A stretch of 64,000 nucleotides of DNA from Acerihabitans sp035013185 (GCF_035013185.1 NZ_JAYGJO010000002.1:186001-250000); one strand, 5' to 3'. Shown: positions 1 through 9,776, counted from the first letter of the stretch. Numbers and translations: made by a program. The notes: generated by a model from the letters alone, not told the origin.

Positions 1-737
1 TGAGCAAAGCACTATTGCTGATAGATTTACAGAATGATTTCTGCCGCGGCGGCGCACTGGCCGTTCCGGCCGGCGACGATGTTATCGATGTGGCGAATCA
101 GGCCTTGGCATACTGCCAACAGGCGAATATACCCGTTGTCGCGACTCTGGACTGGCATCCAGGCAATCACGGCAGTTTTGCCATCAACGCGGGACATGAG
201 GTTGGCGGCACCGGAATCCTGGACGGCTTGCCACAAGTATGGTGGCCCGCACATTGCGTGCAAGAAAGCGAAGGTGCACGGTTACACCCTCGCTTGAACC
301 AACAAGGGATCACCAAACGCATTTATAAGGGACAGCAGGTAGAGGTTGACAGTTACAGCGCTTTTTTTGATAACGGCCACCGTCGGACCACCGAACTGGA
401 CCAGTGGCTACGCGCACGTCATATCACTGAGCTCGTGGTGATGGGCCTGGCGACGGATTATTGCGTGAAATTCACCGTGCTGGACGCCTTAGCGCTGGGT
501 TACACCGTTGAGGTCATCAGTAGCGGGTGTCGCGCCGTTAACCTCGCCCCTACCGACGGCAGTCAGGCGATGGCACAGATGTGCAATCAGGGCGCGTTGG
601 CCGTTACCCTGGATGAATTTTGCCAACGCGCCGCCCCTTGCTGCCGCCCCTTGCTGCCGCCCCTTGCTGATAGTGCCGCACACACGTTAGGGTTTAAACC
701 GCGCCAACGGCGGCGCGTTCCCCTGCAGTTCATCTAA
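1..737 (+). CDS. pncA: Nicotinamidase PncA, 5' edge cut by one base, altered C-terminus
   Basis: Hydrolyses nicotinamide to nicotinate for NAD salvage in the cytoplasm. The first in-window codons read S-K-A-L-L-L-I-D-L-Q-N-D-F. The 'tg' at the edge is therefore the end of an ATG whose A lies just outside. Family signatures include the catalytic Asp in LLLIDLQNDF, DWHPGNHGSFA, and the nucleophile Cys region GLATDYCVKF. After FCQRAAPC the frame enters three perfect copies of a 13-bp unit (631-669). With a single copy the frame would stop at TGA immediately after ...AAPC, near the usual C-terminus. With three copies it runs on for about 30 extra codons into the 3' end of convergent yeaC. The core enzyme looks intact; the basic tail is new. 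Confidence 0.95.
   Translation, partial: SKALLLIDLQNDFCRGGALAVPAGDDVIDVANQALAYCQQANIPVVATLDWHPGNHGSFAINAGHEVGGTGILDGLPQVWWPAHCVQESEGARLHPRLNQQGITKRIYKGQQVEVDSYSAFFDNGHRRTTELDQWLRARHITELVVMGLATDYCVKFTVLDALALGYTVEVISSGCRAVNLAPTDGSQAMAQMCNQGALAVTLDEFCQRAAPCCRPLLPPLADSAAHTLGFKPRQRRRVPLQFI
631..669 (+). repeat. 13-bp tandem repeat, three perfect copies
   Basis: The unit CCGCCCCTTGCTG occurs at 631-643, 644-656 and 657-669 without a mismatch and is followed by ATAG. Since 13 is not a multiple of 3, every gained or lost copy changes the reading frame of pncA at its stop codon. Confidence 0.97.
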
Positions 738-962
738 CAGTTCACGTTTGCTTTTCATCACCACCCGACCGTCGGTGCCAATGCTCATGTGCTCCGGTTG
801 ATGATTATGCCGCGCCTGCCATAACATCACCACCTGCAGACAGTTATCGCGTTGCTCGGCCGTCAGAGCCACACCATCCAACCACTTACCCAGTTCTACC
901 GCCGTTTTTAGCCGCTGGTAAATTTCCGGCGTTACGTTCGCCATTAGCCCATCAACGTCCAC
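687..962 (-). CDS. yeaC: DUF1315 protein YeaC
   Basis: A 91-aa protein of the YeaC (DUF1315) family, function unknown. It aligns through most of its length with E. coli YeaC: PEIYQRLKTAVELGKW, CLQVVMLWQARHN and VVMKSKREL are the recognisable blocks. The start is GTG at 962, with AAGGAA about 8 nt upstream, which gives the same N-terminal length as E. coli. The last ~50 bp overlap the extended tail of convergent pncA. It lies upstream of msrB on the same strand orientation, as in E. coli. Confidence 0.9.
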   Translation of the reverse strand: MDVDGLMANVTPEIYQRLKTAVELGKWLDGVALTAEQRDNCLQVVMLWQARHNHQPEHMSIGTDGRVVMKSKRELLDELQGNAPPLARFKP

Positions 963-1030
963 GAAAAATTCCTTGCATAAGAATAATTAGCTGAATCGAT
1001 TAAGTTTGCAATTTTATCGTCACAAAAAAA

Positions 1031-1055
1031 CCGGGCGAACGGCACTCAGTGCCGG
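1031..1055 (-). terminator. Terminator after msrB
   Basis: Perfect stem CGGCACT-c-AGTGCCG (1040-1054). Read on the minus strand it is followed, after TTCGCCCGG, by seven T. It sits just past the msrB stop and before yeaC. Confidence 0.6.
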
Positions 1056-1059
1056 GATA

Positions 1060-1473
1060 TTACCCAACGATCTCCTCACCGTTATCCTGATCTTTGAAAC
1101 GCAACGAGACGGAGTTAACGCAATAACGGGCACCACCAGGTTGGGGACCGTCAGGAAAAACATGGCCAAGATGCGCATCACACCGGGCACAGCGAATCTC
1201 CACCCGCTGCATACCGTGCGAGTTATCGTCCAAATAACGGATGGCGTTATCATCTACTGGTTGATAAAAACTCGGCCAGCCGCAGCCTGAGTCATATTTT
1301 GTTTCAGAAAAAAACAACGGCGCATGGCAACAAAGACAATGGTATTGGCCGGTGCGCTTATTTTCCAGTAACTTACCGCTAAAGGGCGGTTCGGTGCCCC
1401 TCTCCTGAGTGACGTGGCGCTGCATGTCGGTTAAGGAATCAGGCATTAACGGGGTGGGATCATTTTTAGCCAT
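1060..1473 (-). CDS. msrB: Peptide-methionine (R)-S-oxide reductase MsrB
   Basis: Reduces the R epimer of methionine sulfoxide in proteins, with thioredoxin as reductant. At 137 aa it equals the E. coli enzyme. Structural zinc cysteines are C46/C49 (HCLCCH) and C95/C98 (CARC). The core GCGWPSF lies near residue 63 and the catalytic cysteine is C118 in RYCVNSVSL. It is divergent from gapA and shares the 350-bp promoter region that holds a perfect CRP palindrome. Confidence 0.97.
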   Translation of the reverse strand: MAKNDPTPLMPDSLTDMQRHVTQERGTEPPFSGKLLENKRTGQYHCLCCHAPLFFSETKYDSGCGWPSFYQPVDDNAIRYLDDNSHGMQRVEIRCARCDAHLGHVFPDGPQPGGARYCVNSVSLRFKDQDNGEEIVG

Positions 1474-1595
1474 AAGTGCGATTCTCTGCCGGGTAATAAA
1501 ATGAATAAGGCTCGATCTATCGCATTATAACAAATAATTAACAACGTCGAAGCCATTTTTAGCATAAACTAAGGGACGAGAAACAACGTGAGCGG

Positions 1596-1619
1596 TAAGT
1601 GTGACGCACATCACACTTA
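1596..1619. promoter_or_regulatory. CRP-cAMP binding site between msrB and gapA
   Basis: TGTGA-CGCACA-TCACA (1600-1615) matches all ten consensus positions. Symmetry extends to a 9+6+9 palindrome (TAAGTGTGA...TCACACTTA, 1596-1619). It lies about 205 bp upstream of the gapA start and 125 bp upstream of the msrB start. Binding is inferred from the motif alone. Confidence 0.75.
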
Positions 1620-1738
1620 GCTGCCAAGTGCAGTTTACACGGCGGGCTCAGGCCTCCATCTTATTCGTAGCTGTGCGGGTAGCGGAATGAACAATTAACG
1701 TTCAAAAGGTGCGATTGGGTTTGATTTTTAGCAACAAT

Positions 1739-1780
1739 TGACACGATTCCGCTTGACGCTGCGTGAGGTTTTTGTAAGTT
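1739..1780 (+). promoter_or_regulatory. gapA proximal promoter with Cra-like operator
   Basis: TTGACG at 1753-1758 and TAAGTT at 1775-1780 (16-bp spacer) correspond in position and surrounding sequence to the known enterobacterial gapA P1 promoter. TGACACGATTCC (1739-1750) matches 10 of 12 positions of the Cra consensus TGAAWCGWTTCA and abuts the -35 box. This is consistent with Cra control of glycolytic genes. Confidence 0.55.
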
Positions 1781-1823
1781 TACAGGCAACCTTTTATTCA
1801 CTATTAAATAGCTGGTGGAATAT

Positions 1824-2819
<996 letters not shown>

Positions 2820-2972
2820 TTATCGTCGCTATATCCTCTTGATTTTGCGTTGCACCACGGTGGCATGTGAGCAAACCCGGAGTTGCCTCAGGTAAGTGAT
2901 TCGGGTGAACGAACGTAGTCAACACGGTTGCAATGTGGGAAAAAATATAGCGTGTACGGCTTATGGTTATAG

Positions 2973-2998
2973 GGGCGACAGTCATGTCGCCCTTTTTA
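2973..2998 (+). terminator. gapA terminator
   Basis: Perfect 8-bp stem GGGCGACA-gtca-TGTCGCCC followed by TTTTT, between gapA and yeaD. Confidence 0.85.
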
Positions 2999-3033
2999 TT
3001 TGACTCGCATGTTAACCCAAGAAGGTCCACTCC

Positions 3034-3906
3034 ATGCACGACTCTCTTTTTGCGTTACCGGTTAAAGAGCAACTCTCTGCCACCATCAGCCTGCGCCAGC
3101 TGGATGAATTGCCGGTTATCGTTATCGACCATCCCAAAGTAAAAGCTGCCATTACACTACAGGGGGCACATTTATTAGCCTGGCAACCTGCTGGCGAGCA
3201 ACCCGTGTTGTGGTTAAGTGATATTAGCGAATTTAAAGATGGCGTAGCCATCCGTGGCGGCGTGCCTATCTGCTGGCCCTGGTTCGGAAAGATTGCCAGT
3301 CCCAACCATGGTTTTGCGCGTATTTTGCCGTGGCAATTAACCGCGCACCACGAAGACGCCGAACAAGCGACCTTAACGCTAACGCTGAGCGACAGCGCCG
3401 TCACCGAGCAATACTGGCCGAAACCGTTTACCTTAAGCGTTACATTTGTGTTGGGTAAAACCTGCAGCATCGAACTGCAAGCCGACGGTGATTTCCAAAA
3501 CACCAGCGCATTACATACCTATTTCAATATTGGCGACATCGCTCAGGTGAGTGTCGGCGGGTTGGGTACCAGCTATGTTGACAAGGTCAATGGCGGCGTC
3601 AGTGCGCGCCAAGATGGGGATGTCACCTTTCTCGGCGAAGTGGATCGGATCTACACCCACCCAGACAGCACCAGCCTGATCCACGACCGGCTGAATAAAC
3701 GTATCATTGAAGTCCAGCATCAGCATTTTAGTGACGTGGTAGCCTGGAATCCTGGTGCCGAATTAGCGCGTAAAATGAGTGATGTTGCTGATGATGGGTA
3801 TAAAACCTATGTTTGCGTGGAAACCGCGCGCGTGAATAAACCGCTGCACGCGTCACATGTAGCACCTGCAAAATTGGCGACCCGGTTTAGCGTTCGCAAA
3901 GCCTGA
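3034..3906 (+). CDS. yeaD: D-hexose-6-phosphate mutarotase YeaD
   Basis: An aldose-1-epimerase-like beta-sandwich protein of 290 aa that interconverts the anomers of glucose-6-phosphate and related hexose phosphates. Recognisable blocks are LQGAHLLAWQP, IRGGVPICWPWFG, ALHTYFNIGDI (active-site His) and VAWNPGAELARKMSD. The start is ATG 3034, behind AAGGT. It follows gapA in the same direction, as in E. coli, but the gapA terminator lies between them, so it may need its own promoter or read-through. Confidence 0.95.
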   Translation: MHDSLFALPVKEQLSATISLRQLDELPVIVIDHPKVKAAITLQGAHLLAWQPAGEQPVLWLSDISEFKDGVAIRGGVPICWPWFGKIASPNHGFARILPWQLTAHHEDAEQATLTLTLSDSAVTEQYWPKPFTLSVTFVLGKTCSIELQADGDFQNTSALHTYFNIGDIAQVSVGGLGTSYVDKVNGGVSARQDGDVTFLGEVDRIYTHPDSTSLIHDRLNKRIIEVQHQHFSDVVAWNPGAELARKMSDVADDGYKTYVCVETARVNKPLHASHVAPAKLATRFSVRKA

Positions 3907-4004
3907 TTTTTTGCGGTTAGGTTAAAACGGGTGAGTCAGTCAATCTGCCCCACCCGTAGGTTTTACCCAACAGTGTTAGCCCAGTTGCAGGTGTCAGACA
4001 AGGA

Positions 4005-4859
4005 TCACACAATATCCAGATGTGTTTTTCGCGCTGGCGCGGGAAAGGCCTTATCCAACGTTTGCAATTGTGCTTCACTCAGAGTCACTGCCAATGCGCC
4101 GGCATTCTCTGTGACATGATCAATACTCGTCGCTTTTGGGATAGCCATCACGCCTGGCCGACTGATAACCCATGCTAACAGCACCTGTGCCACGGTAATA
4201 CCCAACTGATAGGCAATATCTCGTACCGACTGGTTGTCCAGTAAACCGCTGCGCAAATTACCGGCCTGCGCCAGTGGACAATAGGCCATTATTGGCAAAG
4301 AACGCTGCTGGCACCAGGGTAGGAGATCAAACTCAATACCCCGTGATGCCAAATGATAAAGCACCTGATCGGTCATGCAGTCGCTACCTCCCGGTAAAGA
4401 CCACAACTCTTCCATATCCGCGACATCAAGGTTCGACACGCCCCAGCGTTTGATTTTACCCTCCCGCTGCAGTTGTTCCATGGCATCAATGGTATCGGAT
4501 AATGGAATACCCCCACGCCAGTGCAATAAATAAAGATCGATATAGTCAGTTTGCAGACGACGTAAACTATTTTCACAGGCCACCGCCGCTTTTTGGCCAC
4601 CGGCGTTTTGTGGGTAGACCTTAGAGACCAGGAACACCTCATCTCGCCGCCCATGAATCGCCTGGCCCACCACCTTTTCTGCCCCGCCATCTGCATACAT
4701 TTCCGCAGTATCAATTAGCGATAAGCCCAAATCAAGACCATGACGCAATGCGCGGGCTTCGCTGACAACATCGCTATTTCGCTCGCCCATATACCACGTA
4801 CCCTGACCGATAGCGGGCACAGTCTGCCCATCAGGAAACAGCACCGGATTCTTCGACAT
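4005..4859 (-). CDS. yeaE: Aldo-keto reductase YeaE
   Basis: NADPH-dependent aldo-keto reductase of 284 aa. E. coli YeaE reduces methylglyoxal. The family tetrad is visible: the Asp in LSLIDTAEMYADGG with its Tyr, Lys in FLVSKVYP, and His in DLYLLHW. MAIPKATSIDHVTENA near the C-terminus is the cofactor-binding strand. The start is placed at ATG 4859, directly behind AGGAGGAGGT, giving the E. coli length. An upstream extension to 4925 is open but has no ribosome binding site. mipA lies upstream on the same strand. Confidence 0.94.
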   Translation of the reverse strand: MSKNPVLFPDGQTVPAIGQGTWYMGERNSDVVSEARALRHGLDLGLSLIDTAEMYADGGAEKVVGQAIHGRRDEVFLVSKVYPQNAGGQKAAVACENSLRRLQTDYIDLYLLHWRGGIPLSDTIDAMEQLQREGKIKRWGVSNLDVADMEELWSLPGGSDCMTDQVLYHLASRGIEFDLLPWCQQRSLPIMAYCPLAQAGNLRSGLLDNQSVRDIAYQLGITVAQVLLAWVISRPGVMAIPKATSIDHVTENAGALAVTLSEAQLQTLDKAFPAPARKTHLDIV

Positions 4860-4947
4860 ACCTCCTCCTGTCATGCCATACTGTCGGGCGGTCAATTTTG
4901 GTGCAAATAGAGTGATGTGCACCAAAATGTTGCATGCCCTGCTCTAT

Positions 4948-5697
4948 TTAGAAGCTATAGGTCATACCTACACCGATAAGCGTAGTGGATTTTGCATCCA
5001 CCATAGGACTATCCTTCACCTCACTACTTAATCGGGTATAGCGCGCCATCAACGAGGCGTTCCAATTTTCATTCAGCGCGTAGATGGCCGTAAGCTCGGC
5101 GTAAGGTGACCAGCCGTCACCGGCGTCATAGGCCTTTATTCCGCTGCGCCGGGATTCGCTTTGGCTAACCCCATAATAATAATCATTCTGGTTACTGCTA
5201 GCCCAGGAGGCGCCAATGCCTGGCAAAATGGTCAATTTATCGCGATTAAACGGATAAAGATAAGCCAGATCGGCGGTGAGACCATTACTATTATCTAGGA
5301 TATCGCCCAGAAAAGCGGTGCGGATGATACCCCATTGAGCGCTGTATTTATAACGCAGACCCGCCATCACCGTGCCATCACGCCGATCCAGATGTTTCAT
5401 ATCACCATAATCATTGGAGCTGGGTTTAAAACCGAAAGGTAAATATTCCGCCGTTAAAGACAGTTGATTTTGCGGATCTTTCCATAGGTAGTAGCCGGCA
5501 CTCAGGCCCTGAAGATAGACACTATCCCCATCATAGTTCACTATGGGGAAGGGTAAGGTCTTATCGTCAGCACCTCTGTATGGGCTGGTCGCGTGCAGCG
5601 CGGAAGCGCCCAGTGACCAACTTCCAGCCAGAGCCAACGGTGCGCAAAGGCTGGAGGCCAGTACAATACCGAGCAATGAAAAAGTATGAGTTTTCAC
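4948..5697 (-). CDS. mipA: MipA/OmpV family outer-membrane protein
   Basis: A 249-aa precursor of the MipA/OmpV beta-barrel family. E. coli MipA scaffolds the murein hydrolase MltA with PBP1B. The signal peptide spans residues 1-24 (hydrophobic core LLGIVLASSLCAPLALA, cleavage after ALA). Aromatic-rich alternating strands follow, and the protein ends in Phe (VGMTYSF), the usual barrel-assembly signal. The start is GTG 5697, with AGGAA about 9 nt upstream. It is upstream of yeaE on the same strand and divergent from yeaG. Confidence 0.92.
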   Translation of the reverse strand: MKTHTFSLLGIVLASSLCAPLALAGSWSLGASALHATSPYRGADDKTLPFPIVNYDGDSVYLQGLSAGYYLWKDPQNQLSLTAEYLPFGFKPSSNDYGDMKHLDRRDGTVMAGLRYKYSAQWGIIRTAFLGDILDNSNGLTADLAYLYPFNRDKLTILPGIGASWASSNQNDYYYGVSQSESRRSGIKAYDAGDGWSPYAELTAIYALNENWNASLMARYTRLSSEVKDSPMVDAKSTTLIGVGMTYSF

Positions 5698-6144
5698 AAT
5701 GGATGCTTCCTGTAGTGTTAAAAAAAAGAGTGTACTACATAAATATAAACAAGAAGTGTAAAGGAAACAGTAGCGGGCTGCCTAATATTTACAGAAATAA
5801 ACAATAAACATATAAATTATATCTTAATTCTATATATGCTTTTGAATCAGCCAGGATTGGCCTGCAGGCCGCACCAAACAAGGCTTCATGTAAAAACGTT
5901 AATTGAGTCATTGATATTACTTAAAAAATGCGGTAACACTTAAATGACATTTGCCAGATGCCAACTAGACTTTATTATAGAGAATGGTTTTCCTTCAGCA
6001 GGTAGCCTACGCGGCGAACAAAGTTGGCATAGCTGTTGCTGTAGAGTTGTTGCTACCTAAAGGAGAAACCGTTTTTTTCAGGGGCTGCTAAATATCGACA
6101 TTGGCTCCTTTTACCTGTGCTAATAACGAAGGACGGGCATCGCC
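5698..6144. other. Intergenic region between divergent mipA and yeaG
   Basis: 447 bp without a gene. It is AT-rich next to mipA. On the yeaG side it holds a sigma-54 promoter (separate entry). GCACCAAACAAGGC near 5871 resembles half of an NtrC site, but no full palindrome was found. Confidence 0.6.
6024..6040 (+). promoter_or_regulatory. Sigma-54 promoter of yeaGH
   Basis: TTGGCAT-AGCTG-TTGCT carries the -24 GG and -12 GC elements at exact sigma-54 spacing (consensus YTGGCACG-N4-TTGCW). It lies about 105 bp upstream of yeaG. E. coli yeaG is known to be transcribed by sigma-54 with NtrC under nitrogen starvation, so the match is expected for this gene. Confidence 0.75.
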
Positions 6145-8079
6145 ATGAACATATTTGACCAATATCGTCAGCGCTACGAAGCTGCCAAGGACGAAGAGTT
6201 CACCTTACAGGAATTTCTCACTATCTGTCGCCAGGACCGCAGCGCATTCGCTAATGCCGCGGAAAGGCTATTAATGGCTATCGGTGATCCAGTGATGGTG
6301 GACACCGCCCAGGAGCCGCCGCTTTCCCGTCTTTTCTCAAACCGTGTCATCGCGCGCTATCCTGCGTTTGAAGAATTTTATGGCATGGAAGAAGCCATTG
6401 AGCAAATCGTCTCTTATCTGAGGCATGCTGCCCAGGGATTGGAGGAGAAAAAACAGATCCTGTATCTGCTCGGTCCGGTGGGTGGCGGTAAATCCTCCCT
6501 GGCGGAACGTCTAAAAGCGTTGATGCAACGAGTGCCTATTTATATCCTTAGCGCCAATGGAGAACGCAGCCCGGTTAACGATCATCCGTTATGCTTATTC
6601 AATCCCATCGAGGATGCCACTATTCTGGAAAAAGAGTACAGCGTACCCCGCCGATACCTTGGCACCATTATGTCTCCTTGGGCTGCCAAGCGTTTACACG
6701 AGTTTGGTGGTGATATCACCCGATTTAAGGTGGTTAAGGTCTGGCCTTCGATTCTGGAACAAATCGCCATTGCTAAAACCGAACCCGGCGATGAGAACAA
6801 TCAGGACATCTCTGCCTTGGTGGGTAAAGTAGACATCCGCAAACTCGAAGATCACGCCCAAAACGATCCCGATGCTTATGGTTACTCAGGCGCGTTGTGC
6901 CGAGCCAACCAGGGCATTATGGAATTTGTTGAAATGTTCAAGGCACCGATCAAGGTACTGCATCCGCTGTTAACCGCCACTCAGGAAGGTAACTATAACG
7001 GAACCGAGGGCATTGCCGCCCTACCGTTCAGTGGCATCATTCTGGCTCACTCCAATGAATCAGAGTGGGTACAGTTCCGCAATAATAAAAACAACGAAGC
7101 ATTCCTTGACCGGGTGTACATCGTTAAGGTTCCTTACTGCCTGCGGGTATCGCAGGAAATGAAAATTTATGAAAAACTGTTAATTAATAGTGAACTGTCT
7201 GAATCTCCGTGTGCCCCTGGCACCTTGGAAACCCTGGCGCGGTTCTCGATTCTTTCTCGTTTGAAAGAGCCGGAAAACTCCAGCATCTATTCCAAGATGC
7301 GGATTTATGATGGTGAAAGCCTAAAGGATACCGATCCTAAAGCTAAATCCTACCAGGAATATCGGGACTACGCGGGGGTGGATGAAGGCATGAACGGTTT
7401 ATCTACCCGTTTTGCTTTTAAAATCCTTTCGCGGGTTTTCAATTTCGATCATGGTGAAGTGGCGGCCAATCCAGTTCATTTATTCTATATTTTGGAACAG
7501 CAAATCGAACGTGAGCAATTTCCACAGGATATTGCTGAAAAATACCTTGAGCATCTTAAGGGCTATTTGATTCCAAAATATGCGGAATTTATCGGTAAGG
7601 AGATTCAAACCGCTTATCTTGAATCCTATTCGGAATATGGTCAAAATATATTTGACCGGTACGTTTCATATGCTGATTTCTGGATTCAGGATCAGGAGTA
7701 CCGTGATCCCGATACCGGTCAATTATTCGATCGAGAAGCGTTGAATGCCGAATTGGAAAAAATTGAAAAACCAGCCGGCATAAGTAACCCGAAGGATTTT
7801 CGTAATGAGATTGTAAATTTTGTATTGCGCGCCCGCGCCAACAATAGCGGCCGCAATCCGAACTGGACCAGTTACGAAAAGCTGCGTACCGTCATTGAGA
7901 AAAAAATGTTCTCCAATACGGAAGAGTTACTGCCCGTTATTTCATTTAATGCAAAAACGTCCAACGACGAACAGAAAAAACATGACGACTTTGTCGACCG
8001 CATGATGGAAAAAGGGTACACCCGTAAGCAGGTACGCCTGCTGTGTGAATGGTATTTACGGGTCAGGAAATCGTCTTGA
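6145..8079 (+). CDS. yeaG: Serine protein kinase YeaG (PrkA family)
   Basis: A 644-aa PrkA-family protein with an AAA-type ATPase core and a C-terminal kinase-like domain. In E. coli it supports survival of nitrogen starvation. The Walker A loop GPVGGGKSS is at residues 110-118, and the N-terminal PrkA AAA domain ends around residue 370. ILAHSNESEW and the C-terminal YTRKQVRLLCEWYLRVRKS block are family hallmarks. The ribosome binding site AAGGA precedes ATG 6145. It forms an operon with yeaH, 98 bp downstream, and is driven by the sigma-54 promoter at 6024. Confidence 0.96.
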   Translation: MNIFDQYRQRYEAAKDEEFTLQEFLTICRQDRSAFANAAERLLMAIGDPVMVDTAQEPPLSRLFSNRVIARYPAFEEFYGMEEAIEQIVSYLRHAAQGLEEKKQILYLLGPVGGGKSSLAERLKALMQRVPIYILSANGERSPVNDHPLCLFNPIEDATILEKEYSVPRRYLGTIMSPWAAKRLHEFGGDITRFKVVKVWPSILEQIAIAKTEPGDENNQDISALVGKVDIRKLEDHAQNDPDAYGYSGALCRANQGIMEFVEMFKAPIKVLHPLLTATQEGNYNGTEGIAALPFSGIILAHSNESEWVQFRNNKNNEAFLDRVYIVKVPYCLRVSQEMKIYEKLLINSELSESPCAPGTLETLARFSILSRLKEPENSSIYSKMRIYDGESLKDTDPKAKSYQEYRDYAGVDEGMNGLSTRFAFKILSRVFNFDHGEVAANPVHLFYILEQQIEREQFPQDIAEKYLEHLKGYLIPKYAEFIGKEIQTAYLESYSEYGQNIFDRYVSYADFWIQDQEYRDPDTGQLFDREALNAELEKIEKPAGISNPKDFRNEIVNFVLRARANNSGRNPNWTSYEKLRTVIEKKMFSNTEELLPVISFNAKTSNDEQKKHDDFVDRMMEKGYTRKQVRLLCEWYLRVRKSS

Positions 8080-8177
8080 TTGCGGTGAGATAGTATTGCT
8101 GATGGCGTCGCTACTCGTGTCGCGGCGCCAAAAAAATATCACCGCAGCGTGTGGACACCGTCGTCCGGAGGAGAAAT

Positions 8178-9452
8178 ATGGCCTACTTTATTGACCGACG
8201 ACTTAACGGTAAAAATAAGAGCATGGTTAACCGCCAGCGCTTTTTGCGTCGTTATAAGTCGCAAATCAAACAGTCGATTGCCGGGGCCATCAACAAGCGT
8301 TCGGTTACCGATATAGAGAGCGGGGAATCCGTTTCAATTCCCAATACCGATATCAATGAGCCTTTTTTCCATCAAGGACGAGGGGGGTTGCGCCATCGAG
8401 TGCACCCGGGAAACGATCATTTTGTCCCTAACGATCGGATCGAACGGCCACCAGCGGGTGGCGGCGGCGGTAGTGGTGAGGGTAATGCCAGCCAAGATGG
8501 CGAAGGCGAGGATGAATTTGTCTTTGAAATCTCAAAAGATGAATATCTGGACTTGCTGTTCGAGGATCTTGCGTTACCTAATTTACGCAAAAACCAGCAT
8601 AAACAGCTTAATGAATTTAAAACACATCGTTCCGGTTATACCTCTACCGGGGTACCGGCCAATATCAGTGTAGTGCGTTCGCTGCAAAACTCATTGGTGC
8701 GGCGTACCGCCATGACCGCAGGTAAACGTCGCACCATTCGGCAATTGGAAGATGAGCTGGCGCGCTTGGCCAATAGCGAACCGGTACAATTGCTCGAAGA
8801 AGAGCGGATCCAAAAGGAGATTGCAGAGCTAAGGCAAAAAATCGCCCGCGTGCCGTTCATTGATACGTTTGACCTGCGTTACAAAAATTTCGAACGCCGT
8901 GCAGAACCCTCTAGCCAGGCGGTTATGTTTTGTCTGATGGATGTCTCCGGGTCAATGGACCAGGCGACCAAGGATATGGCAAAACGCTTTTATATCTTGT
9001 TGTACTTATTCCTTAGTCGTACCTATAAGAACGTTGATGTCGTGTATATCCGCCATCATACCCAAGCCAAAGAAGTGGACGAACATGAATTCTTCTACTC
9101 TCAGGAGACCGGTGGCACCATAGTATCCAGCGCGTTGAAGTTAATGGAAGAGGTGGTAGAAGACCGTTATGATCCGGCGCAGTGGAACATTTATGCGGCG
9201 CAGGCTTCCGATGGTGACAACTGGGCGGATGATTCTCCGCTGTGCCACGAGCTGCTGGCCAACCGACTGCTGCCCATGGTGCGTTATTATAGCTACATTG
9301 AAATTACCCGCAGGGCTCATCAAACCCTGTGGCGCGAATATGAGGATTTGCAGGACAAATATGAAAACTTTGCCATGCAACATATCCGTGATCAGGACGA
9401 TATTTATCCGGTGTTTCGCGAATTGTTTCACAAACAGGTCAATGAAAGATAA
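8178..9452 (+). CDS. yeaH: UPF0229 protein YeaH
   Basis: A 424-aa partner of YeaG, with a von Willebrand A-like fold in its C-terminal half. CLMDVSGSMD carries a MIDAS-type DxSxS motif near residue 255, and QASDGDNWADDSPLC is a second conserved block. A glycine-rich, low-complexity linker (PPAGGGGGSGEGNAS) lies near residue 95. The start is ATG 8178, directly behind GGAGGAG; an upstream in-frame codon at 8151 would overlap that site. Co-transcription with yeaG is inferred from orientation and spacing. The exact biochemical role is unknown. Confidence 0.94.
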   Translation: MAYFIDRRLNGKNKSMVNRQRFLRRYKSQIKQSIAGAINKRSVTDIESGESVSIPNTDINEPFFHQGRGGLRHRVHPGNDHFVPNDRIERPPAGGGGGSGEGNASQDGEGEDEFVFEISKDEYLDLLFEDLALPNLRKNQHKQLNEFKTHRSGYTSTGVPANISVVRSLQNSLVRRTAMTAGKRRTIRQLEDELARLANSEPVQLLEEERIQKEIAELRQKIARVPFIDTFDLRYKNFERRAEPSSQAVMFCLMDVSGSMDQATKDMAKRFYILLYLFLSRTYKNVDVVYIRHHTQAKEVDEHEFFYSQETGGTIVSSALKLMEEVVEDRYDPAQWNIYAAQASDGDNWADDSPLCHELLANRLLPMVRYYSYIEITRRAHQTLWREYEDLQDKYENFAMQHIRDQDDIYPVFRELFHKQVNER

Positions 9453-9464
9453 CCCTCAGCTGAC

Positions 9465-9498
9465 AATCAGCCAGACAGCATGTGTTTTCTGGCTGATT
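9465..9498 (+). terminator. Hairpin just after yeaH
   Basis: Perfect 11-bp stem AATCAGCCAGA / TCTGGCTGATT with a 12-nt loop, 12 nt after the yeaH stop. No T tract follows, so it may protect the mRNA 3' end rather than terminate. Confidence 0.45.
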
Positions 9499-9749
9499 CC
9501 ACACCACCGACCGGTTATTCACCCACTCAAAATCCTCCAAGCTCACCGCAGATAAACGATGTCGAACGCTTCCGGTTGCCGCAGTCCCGACCAGTTTTCA
9601 TCGCCTGCGCCTTGATACAAGCCGTCTTGTGACAGGTTGACTCGCCTGAGGCAAGTCAACCCGAAGAGATCGCCAAATTGACTAATGCAGGATGGATACG
9701 TGATTTTTAAGGCTTATCCTTATTTTATCACGCCAAATCGCTAAAAAGC

Positions 9750-9776
9750 GGTGTTTTAATAAAAAACGCCTTTTTT
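9750..9776 (+). terminator. Rho-independent terminator upstream of nhaP2
   Basis: GGTGTTTT / AAAACGCC (one G-U pair) with a 5-nt loop followed by TTTTTT. It probably ends yeaGH transcription. Confidence 0.65.
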
